A DNA stretch of 64,000 nucleotides from Crambe crambe (lineage: Eukaryota > Porifera > Demospongiae > Poecilosclerida > Crambeidae). The notes beneath the pieces are model-generated. The model saw only the letters and a list, made by a program, of their open reading frames with translations, was not told where the DNA came from and did no database searches. Each line of letters begins with the position of its first letter. Position 1 is the first letter of the stretch. The position numbers and the translations under genes are program-made. The stretch covers positions 682,001-746,000 of the forward strand of contig OZ004593.1 in assembly GCA_963924555.1 (NCBI GenBank), read 5' to 3'. Of this stretch, positions 55,780-64,000 are shown in pieces.

Positions 55780-55788
55780 CCTAGGGAG
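55780..55788 (+). repeat. Element A target-site duplication, right (CCTAGGGAG)
   Basis: Identical to 49553-49561. Confidence 0.9.
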
Positions 55789-57611
55789 AGGGCCTAGGGA
55801 GAGGAACGTTGCCAGTTGACCTTCGACCCCTATAATTGGGTTCTCTATTATGCGCATGCGTATATTAACGTCATAATAAACTTTGGACTCTGCTCTTCCT
55901 ACATAATAGTATAAAGTCCTACACAATCCCTGTTAGCTATCTCTACTAACTGACTAATGGCTCCATTTATCGCAGGAATCATATTCTTTTTGGGAGCAGC
56001 TTGACTACAGGACAATGAGGTAAGGATAACTAGACCTTTTGCTGTTGGGATTTGAAGCAATACCCCTCTTTCCACCTGATAGTTGCCTACCTTTTTTCCA
56101 CAGCTGCCCTGCTGTCTTAGGGAGAAGTGTGTCCTCCTCAGTGATCTCTGACCAGATGTTAGAAAGATATCAGTTCCTGCCTGAGGAGAAGTCCTTGGAC
56201 TGTCATCTTCTTGCAAAGCAGTAGAAGAGATTCCAATATAGAAAAAAGGTATGAAGTAGGTCAAGTATACTTGATCTGTTTTATAGGACACAGGATTGAT
56301 TTTTGTGCTAGATTAGCATTGAGGATTCAGTTGGAAGGTTGGCTTTACAAGCCTGAGGTTTCCTTTTCTCAAAAAAGATCTCAGAGGGTCTTGTTTTGGT
56401 ACTGGCAATACTGTGAGGGTGTTCTCTTTGGCTTTCAAGGCTGTATTGATCAGGGATTTGATGTCTTTGACTGTGTTGATATCATTAGCATGAGAGCTGT
56501 TGATGAATTCCTTCTCTGTAGGAGGTCAGTTTGAAAGGACTGCGTTCTGTCTTGTATAGGTTCTCCAGCAGCTCCGCCTGCTGGAGAACAACGGGTGATT
56601 TTTTAAAGTTCCCGTTACAAGTCTTGTGCAGGGTAGAATCTCCCAGCATACCTTAGCCCACTATGCCATCTTCCCTTCTATGTGGTCAATAGAATACTGC
56701 AAATACCCTTTGATGTGTGAAATCACCCCTATTCCTTCACTAATAGTTGGGGAGAACACTGCTAGTAGGTCCATGCCACTTACAAAAAAGAAAGAACAAA
56801 GTAAGCTCATTCTCAAAATAAGATTTGACTACTGTTGTCTGAATGAAGAAACTATAATTATTATAATAGTGTGCCTATACTTTAATGTATAGCATGTGGA
56901 AGATACCACTACAATTAATCGGCAGAATTTAACAACTTACTTTTCTCTTCATGCCCTTAAATCACTTTTATTTCATTGTTAAAATATTTTCGTATCATGT
57001 TAAATGACGAAAATTATTTACAAACGAAATGTGTAAGTAGTCAATTAGTAGATATGAAATTAATTCAACATGAAAAATGGAAAGGTATATAGAATATGTA
57101 CTTGGTCAAAAAATCATTATTTTTCATACCTTATATTCATGTACATACTTTTCATCAGACCTATATCAAATTTGTTTGCATCTGCTTGCTCTCCATAAGT
57201 TATCAGGGTTTCATGCAGCGAGGGGGAAAGGGGGAGATCCCCTCTGATTAAAATCCCCCCTTAACCAATTACTGAAATCGAATGTATCTTTATATAGCAC
57301 ATTTTTCTCACACAAGCACGTCCCCTGGTTATACTTGTATTAAAATGTATTATTCTGTCTAACCATCCAGGTGTTACTGAAGCAGTGGGCTCGAATCCAG
57401 AGTTCTTTCGTAACTACGCTTGGTTATGCCTCTGATGTTATAAAAGACAGCTACATCCTGGAATTGAATTTCTGTTCTAGCTATAATATGTACATATTGT
57501 AACTCATACACATTTAAATTTGGAGTGTTGATATACCTTCAATTTTGTACATAGCAATTGCAGCCATATATATATACTTTTGCATGTGTCACTAGAGCAT
57601 GCGCGATTACT
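55789..57611. other. Interior of element B, no recognised gene
   Basis: Frames up to about 130 codons exist on both strands around 55900-56530 but their composition is unremarkable and they do not resemble a transposase. 56880-57480 is A/T-rich. If element B ever encoded a protein, it cannot be identified by eye. Confidence 0.5.
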
Positions 57612-57662
57612 TGGGGTCGAAGGTCGACTGGCAACGTTCCTCTTCCTAGGCGCTAGTACCTT

Positions 57663-60163
57663 ATGGAGGATGGAGAGCACACAGTACGTCACATTAGTGA
57701 TGTGGTGGTAGAATTTCCCTTTCAGCCTTACTCCTGTCAGCTGGCCTACATGGAGAAAGTCATCCAGGCCCTGCAAAAGGCAAGTCCTCATGGTGCACAC
57801 CTCCTGAACTAAACTAACCTCTTCCTTTCTAGAACACTAACGCCATTTTGGAGTCACCTACTGGGACTGGGAAGACACTGTGTCTGCTGTGTGCCACTCT
57901 TGGGTGGAGGGAGAACCTGGTGGAAAAACTGAGGCAGCAATCTGGGGATCCAGGGGACCTGGGAGGAGAAGGGGAGGAGCTAGATCCATGGGACTGTCCC
58001 CTACCCTCAGGTGTGTGTGTGGGGTAGGTAGCAGGGATAGTCATCAACGGTGAGAAGGATTTTAATATCTTCTGATGCAGGTAGGAGTGGAGTAATGTCC
58101 AACGTCCCAAAGATCATTTATGCCTCTAGAACTCACTCACAATTCTCACAAGTCATCCAAGAGCTCAAGAACACCAAATACAGGTAACTATAGTAACAGG
58201 GTACAGGTTGCCAAGTCCACTGTAAAGGATTCTCCTCTTTGGAGATAAAATCCCTTTACCTATTGGTTCCAGATATGGAACTACTTTCTTTGTGTTCCAT
58301 TCCCAGACCCAGAGTGGCCATCATTGGTTCCAGGGAGCAGCTATGTATCCATGGAGAAGTATCCAAGAAGGAGACTAATGCAGAGAAGGTACTCTCCTTT
58401 GAATCCCCCCCCCCCCACCCAATTACCTTCATAATTGATTTTTCTCTAAGATTCACTTATGCCGAGCAAAAGTGAAGAACCACAGCTGCTTCTATTACAA
58501 CAAAACTGATGGTGAGTTTTGCTGACTGGACACTTATCAGGCAGTGGATTATTTTGGCTGATATGCAATGCAGTGAGGAGATTGAGTGGGATTGAACAGG
58601 TGATGGACGTGGAGGACCTGGTGCTAGTTGGTAACAGGCAAAAGTAGGTGTGGCCTCTATATTGTAACGATTAGTCCTCCTCTTCCATATACAGAATGTG
58701 TCCTTATTATCTGGCAAAGGAGCTGAAATCCAATGCAGATGTGATATTCATGCCCTATAACTACATACTAGATTTAAAGGTCAGAATAGAGTCATGTGAC
58801 TGTCATGTGATGTGGATTAGTCCCTTTTTTGCAGACTCGGCAGATGCATGGTGTGGATGTGGAAGGGACTGTGGTGATATTGGACGAGGCTCACAACATA
58901 GTGAGTAAGATGACGAGGGAGACCTCACAGTTATGATTGGTTACTCTCGTATGTACGTAGGAGAGGGTGTGTGAGGACTCTGCATCCTTTGACCTCACGT
59001 CTAGTGACATTGCCCTGTGCATAGGGGACATCAGCCACATTCTCCTCAAGTACAAGCCGGACACTGATAGTCCCCAGGATGAAGGTGGGTGTAGTCACAA
59101 AGGGGCAGGCCCTTGGTTACTGTTGCTATGGATATTATTTCAGGAGAGGAGGAAGACATTCAAGACTATGTGAATTTAAAAGGTCAGGTGAATAGTGGTG
59201 TGTGGTGGTTGATGTTATTACCCAAATTTTGGATGCCTGTCTTACCCTTGCCCTTTGACCCTTCATGCTTGCCCTTTGACCCTTCATGATATCTGCTGAG
59301 TTTTTTCTGGCCATTGAGAGGACACTTGATAAAGTCACTTTTCCTAGTGGCAAGAAACAGGAGGTAGTCATGCCTGGAGAGTGAGTGTTGGATGTGTATC
59401 CTATGTTAGTCATCAGTCTTGACTTCTTCCTCCAGTTACATCTTCAAGTTCTTCGGTTCTGCTGGTCAGAGACAGGACACATGCAGCATGTTGCTGGACC
59501 AGTGTGCCAAGGCCATCACTTTCCTCACCACCGACCCTCACTCCATCCACAGAAATGGAAACAACATACAAAAGTTTGTGGATGCTGTCAAGGTAAGAAA
59601 AAGCTTAAAAATATTAGCATATCAATAACTGCCTTGTAGAGTTTTGGAATATTTGTTTCTTTTCTTAGATTGCGTTCAGCTCTGCCTCCACCCCCTCAGG
59701 CCGGAATTCCTCCCATCACTATAAAGTGTTCATCAAGTCTGAAGAGAATCTTTACAAGAACAAGAAGACTAACACATGGACTGTGTCTCCATCAGACACA
59801 GCAAAAAGAGAAAGTAAATCAAAAAAATATTATGTCTTGTTGAAACTATTTCTTGTTGCAGTTCGTACCATTAGTTACTGGTGCTTTAGTCCTGGACATG
59901 CCATGGCAGATCTAGTGAGACAAGGAGTACGATCCGTCATCTTGACCTCAGGCACTCTCTCTCCTCTCAACTCCTTCTCCTCAGAACTTCAAATGTATGT
60001 TCCTTCTTCAAACCTCCTCCTATTAGGTTCATGTTAACTCAATTTTCTACCCCCTTCTACTACTGCTGCTGTATGTAGAGATTTCCCCATCAGCTATGAG
60101 GGTCCTCACGTCATCACAGAGCAGCAGATCTGGGTGGGTGTGGTCTCAAAGGGATGTGACGGC
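57663..60163 (+). CDS. RTEL1-like XPD-family helicase, copy B, N-terminal two thirds, 3'-truncated
   Basis: About 15 exons, from 57663-57779 and 57833-58010 (Walker [18 protein letters not shown]) through 58081-58183 ([17 protein letters not shown]), 58307-58388 ([14 protein letters not shown]), 58835-58900 ([10 protein letters not shown], the DEAH box), 59436-59593, 59669-59811 and 59862-59994 ([30 protein letters not shown]). The reading stays open and the exons keep good splice sites. The first intron begins GC instead of GT. The homology stops near 60163 (KGCDGI) where GTPase-derived DNA begins, so the second helicase lobe (the part seen in copy A from HGLLVFFPSYPVM to GRVIRH) is missing. 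RTEL1 is a telomere and recombination helicase. This copy alone would lack an essential lobe. Its ATG lies about 10 bp from the end of element B. Confidence 0.82.
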
Positions 60164-60166
60164 ATT

Positions 60167-61401
60167 CTCTCTCCCACGTGACCAAGTCAAGATCACCATC
60201 AACGACAGCCTTGACTCTTTCTTCTTGATCACTGTCCATGTCTCTCCAGAAGCATCCTACAATGCTGAAAGTATCTCTCGCATGTGTACCATGATTTGCA
60301 ACACTCTGGTGAAGGCCATTGCTGAAGTAACAAAGAAGCTTAATTACACTTCACACAACCCCGAGGTTGCCTTTCTCTGTGAGAAGCACAAGGCCACTTC
60401 CCTCCATCCCGCTGTGAGGTCTGAATATGGCAGTGATCTGACATGCACTAAACATCACATCAAAGGAGGGACTCTAACTGATCAGCACAGGGTCTGGCTC
60501 AAAGGTGAGTGAAACTAGTCATCACTTTCTTATAATTCATGTGCTCTCTCTGTGAATTGATTTAGGAATTGCTTCTTCTACTTCCACAACTCCTCACTCC
60601 ACCTCAGTTCATAAAACAGGGGTCACCTCCTCTCATCCTCCACCCCCTGACTCCACCCCAGTTCATCATATCCCATCTTCTTCTCATAGTAAGTCTACAA
60701 TAATGAGATGTTTAATAAGTGATTTAGTTCCATAGTGACCTTGTGCAAGGACTTTACTAAGTCTTATTTAGTAGACCTATTATTATTATAAGTTAAAAGT
60801 CACTCTGTCTACACTTCCTCCAGTTGCTGACTATCCATCGTACGTATCCTCCCTCCCTGCCTGTGCCCACCCCCTCCTGGAGCGACAGTTGGACTGGGAC
60901 CATGGGGGAGTGGACCGAGACCTGAACACCATAGCAGATGACATGCTGGACTGGGAGACAAAACTCTCCACTTCTCTGAAACTGACTGCTACTGAAATAC
61001 ATGATATCAAATTTTTACACCCTGACCCTGTTCTCCTGAGGTAAGATATGGGCAGCTGTAGAGCAAAAAATTGATAATTAACTAAAAATTTTCACTGCAT
61101 GTCAGTTTAATTCATGCATGTCTGGACTTGCTGATATATTTTGTGGTGTACTTATTTTTGTGTGCAGGAGAGCAGTGTTGAGGAAATGGAAGGAGAAGGA
61201 AGGTCTGCATGCCACCTATGGGAACCTGTTGAGGGTGTGTTGTGAGGGAGGAGACACAAGTACTGCTCAAGTCATCTGTCACACACTGAGGGAGAAGACA
61301 AAGGAGGAGGGTAAGTATTCAACCACTTGTATCCCAACCACACTACTTGTTGACCCTTGTAATCTATGTCCTATTCAGCACCTCTTCATTGGAACTACTA
61401 A
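60167..61401 (+). pseudogene. 3' part of a GTPase/death-domain gene, joined to RTEL1-like copy B
   Basis: Exons 60167-60504, 60566-60688, 60824-61040, 61167-61310 and 61379-61401 correspond to the last part of the large exon and the four following exons of GTPase gene 1, with the same type of death domain (LDWETKLSTSLKLTATEIHD). The first part (INDSLDSFFLITVHVSPEAS) is clearly diverged from genes 1 and 2, while the death-domain exons are nearly identical to gene 1. The P-loop region is absent. The frame at the helicase junction does not run through (the helicase reading hits a stop at cccacgtga). Confidence 0.75.
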
Positions 61402-61569
61402 CTAGTGAAGACATCAGATTTCTTTGGAATTTGAACCAGCACAAACTGAGGACCAGCATAAATGTATCAGTAGTAACACAACACAACACTCCACACCTTC
61501 CACATAATATTTTTAATAATTGTTGAAATATATATTTTTTATGATTATAAATTTGATATTCATAACCTC

Positions 61570-62235
61570 ATGAGAAAGACACGCTTTATTTGGAGGTTAC
61601 CAACAACCAAACATTGTTTAGTCACTTCACAAACAACATCTTATAAGTCCAGGAGTACTTGAGGGTGGTGTTGTAAGGAACAGCAGAGGGGAAGGAGATG
61701 TGGACTCCATCACTCTCTAGACTGGACTCCAAGACAGTATCTTCATAGGGTGGAATATACTAGTGTCACTTGTGGTGACCGGCTGTCACAGAATAACATC
61801 CTCACCTTTGGGATAACAACATAAAAGGAGTTGATTATTATGGACTTGTGTTAGGTCTTTATATACCTGGCACAGGAGGGACAAAGGTGATGGCATACAC
61901 CCATCCTCCATCCTATAGCATCAAGAAACCAACTTGAATGAAAGTGAAGTCATTATTAGTTAACTCTGACTCACTTTTGAAGCAGTGTACCATGTCATCT
62001 GGTCTGCTGTATCATTCTGAACCCTCCATGGAGTGCTATTGTAAATGGCCTCTCTCCATTAATCTAAATGTCAATAACTTCAGTTAGAGTTCTTGGAAGA
62101 AGTCATCTCACCTCAAGCTATGTTCCCATCTGTAGAAGCCTATCCTTCAAGGTGGGCAGAATCCTTCCATCTGCCGTATCCAGCAAGTTCCCATTGCAGA
62201 TGGACGGAGGACACCAGTTGCATCAAAAGTTGTGT
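61570..62235 (-). pseudogene. Alpha-L-fucosidase C-terminal relic, copy 3
   Basis: The same relic as at 25760 and 48835, with its own small deletions (for example about 10 bp lost near 61750). It follows the orphan GTPase 3' end in the same order as in copy 1. Confidence 0.68.
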
Positions 62236-62279
62236 AACATTGCTAATATCCAAATATTGCACACCTTCACTATTTTTAA

Positions 62280-63913
62280 ATAATGCACAGCTATGACGAA
62301 TTAACCACCTGCAGACCACATCAAAGTCTCGTGGGTCCGACCCTAGTATCAACCAGTACTGCTGGAGACCAGTCATCGGAATGAATTAGATCAGCTACTA
62401 CTTTATCTGGCCAGTGGTACCTATTCCAGTCAGAAATGTGAGTAATCAGAGCTCATTTACATTGCATTAATGTTGGTTTAAATGTCTTAGTGGAGTTCTC
62501 TTGCCAGTGGAATTAATAAGGGAATCCAGCTGGTTGGCCATCGCTACTGTGTGGAGTGCAAGGACATTTATTCTGAACTGAGCAAAATCATCCATAGTGT
62601 TCTTGCATCGAGGAAGGACCTGATGAACACAAGGGAGAAAATGGCTGACAGAGGTAGATCAAGAGGATGGTTCTCATCTCCTCTCCCCCACATCACCTTC
62701 CATCACTCCATCTGTTATGAGAGTGAGTCCCTGTTACTATTATTCCTAAACTCCATTTCCCTGTCCAATTGACCACACCTCCAACCACACCCCTTTGTGC
62801 CTCCTACAGAACACTGCATTACTCTGCTCAAGGCCCTCACCTTCCAGACCAGCACCTGTCGTCCGCTGGTACAGGAGAGAATTGGTGGAGGTCAGTTTGA
62901 AGTCAGGCAGTCCCCAGATGCAGATGAACATAAGGAAACTGCTGTGTCAGCTCACCAGGTGGGTGGAGCCAGGGGTGTGGTTATTTTTATTCATTGGAAT
63001 TTCCTTTGGATTGATAAATTATAGAGATGATGAAAGTACTACAGCAGAATTGAACGAGTTGCTTTACTCTCGAATTATGGACCATCTCAAGTCAAATCAC
63101 TTGTATCCAAATTTGGTAAGAGAGGGGGAAAATATTACTTGTGATGCCGTGTTTCCAGGCCTCACTTGTTTGACCAGAAATGCATTTGCTGATGGTCTCC
63201 CTGGACATGGAGGATTCTTGAGGACAGGTAAGCTGTGGAGTGTAACTTTATCCACCCACTTGCAGTGGTCCGGCTTTTCAGGAAGTCTCAATCTAATACC
63301 AGTCCAGCTGTGATGTTGGGAATCACTATGATATGCCTCAAAATAATGCACACCTTGATCCATCCTCGTGACTTGGCGAATAAGAATGTATGCTAGCAAT
63401 AAGAAACTCAAATAGTGTTTATTTTGTGTCTCTCCATCTTTTTCCTTATTCAGAAACCTCCAGCAGTTGCTAACGCTGAACTACAAAGTGATCAGATCTG
63501 CATGCATGTTTCAGAATGGCTCTCTAATGACCCCCGGGCCTCGTTTGAGAACTGGAATATATCTTGCCATTCAACAGTACAGATTGACATGACAGAGAGA
63601 CAGCTTCTTGAGGTAATGTAGAGCATTCTTCCCAATGAAAAGTGGTCAGAGGGTGGAAGATATCCATTTATACTGAAGAACGTCATCAGTAATTACTAAC
63701 CTTTAAACCTTCCAATAGGTAAGGATTGTTAACAAAATGGCCGAGATTGAGAACAGTGTGCTTTTAAGGAGAAAGCTAGGCCTAAAGAATACACCTCCAG
63801 AACAAGGAATCTCTCAGGATGAAGACGCCAGGACTTTTTGCCGCCATCTGCAGTGTGCGCTGGAGCTACTAGAGGTAGAGGAGACCGAACGTCACAACTC
63901 TCACACCTACTGA
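62280..63913 (+). pseudogene. Partial UBR4 copy with chimeric 3' exons, copy 2
   Basis: Collinear with 26560-28160 and sharing its departures from true UBR4, including the switch from the UBR4 exon to the NISCHSTVQIDMTERQLLE sequence. Both therefore descend from one already-chimeric copy. Here the tail exon (63718-63912) is open through EQGISQDEDARTFCRHLQCA and LELLEVEETERHNSHTY to a stop. The family of this tail is not recognised. The repeat module tttggtctcctgaaaa follows at 63928. Confidence 0.8.
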
Positions 63914-64000
63914 AAGGCGGTGGATACATCTTTGGTCTCCTGAAAATAAAAGACCATTTTTTGATATTTCCCCAAGAACAGTATGTTCCTCTGCTCCCAT

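Larger units (their letters stand above)
49551..57652. mobile_element. Element B: DNA transposon of about 1.9 kb, split by element A
   Basis: The ends are inverted: the left end CGCCTAGGGAG... continues, after removal of element A, as agggcctagggagaggaacgttgccagttgaccttcgacccc (55789-55830). The right end (about 57612-57652) is the reverse complement of nearly the same sequence. The left end carries a 13-bp tandem duplication (cctagggagaggg). The outer flanks are CTAG on both sides (49547-49550, 57653-57656), so the target duplication could be CTAG or just TA. The interior (55831-57610) has no recognisable transposase, so it is a non-autonomous element or a worn autonomous one. Superfamily not assigned. 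Confidence 0.75.

Overview
This is animal nuclear DNA, most likely from a demosponge of the Amphimedon type. The evidence is a very long, recognisable metazoan UBR4 gene built from many short exons with introns mostly under 150 bp, GTPase genes ending in death domains, and a nuclear insert of mitochondrial DNA with atp6, trnR, cox3, a run of tRNA-like sequences and cob in an order like that of demosponge mtDNA. The species is an inference. No retrovirus, LTR element or Polinton was recognised.

Layout. (1) 1-20152: the C-terminal half of UBR4, about 48 exons on the + strand. Its 6.4-kb intron at 3056-9426 holds a same-strand tandem family of small two-TM, coiled-coil genes. (2) 21025-25626: an intact P-loop GTPase gene with a C-terminal death domain. 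(3) 25760-28440: an antisense alpha-L-fucosidase relic, a broken and chimeric copy of UBR4 exons 21-27, and short repeats. (4) About 28480-30920: the mitochondrial insert. (5) 30922-40515: a roughly 9-kb direct duplicate of UBR4 3' exons plus a second intact GTPase gene, which carries a different death domain. (6) 40790-44517: a broken RTEL1-like helicase copy. (7) 44533-47600: a two-exon minus-strand gene tail, a HECT-ligase fragment and repeats. (8) 48420-49546: another fucosidase relic. (9) 49551-57652: a DNA transposon (element B) into whose left terminal repeat a 6.2-kb MULE (element A) has inserted. (10) 57663-60163: a second RTEL1-like copy, well preserved but cut off 3'. (11) 60167-64000: another copy of the GTPase 3' end, the fucosidase relic and the chimeric UBR4 fragment.

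The most striking object is element A. It has perfect 50-bp terminal inverted repeats and a 9-bp target duplication. Its 21 exons are all in compatible phase and give one predicted protein of about 1,520 residues. That protein joins a ubiquitin-specific protease domain (USP, C19), a Ulp1/SENP protease domain (C48) and a MULE DDE transposase with a SWIM zinc finger. The catalytic residues of all three modules are visible. It looks whole and possibly autonomous.

The rest of the window is a mosaic of segmental duplications. The same blocks (UBR4 3' end, GTPase, fucosidase, RTEL1) recur in different combinations with different degrees of decay. Exon boundaries were read by eye from splice consensus and reading phase, so they may be off by a few bases. 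Family names come from remembered motifs, not from database searches.
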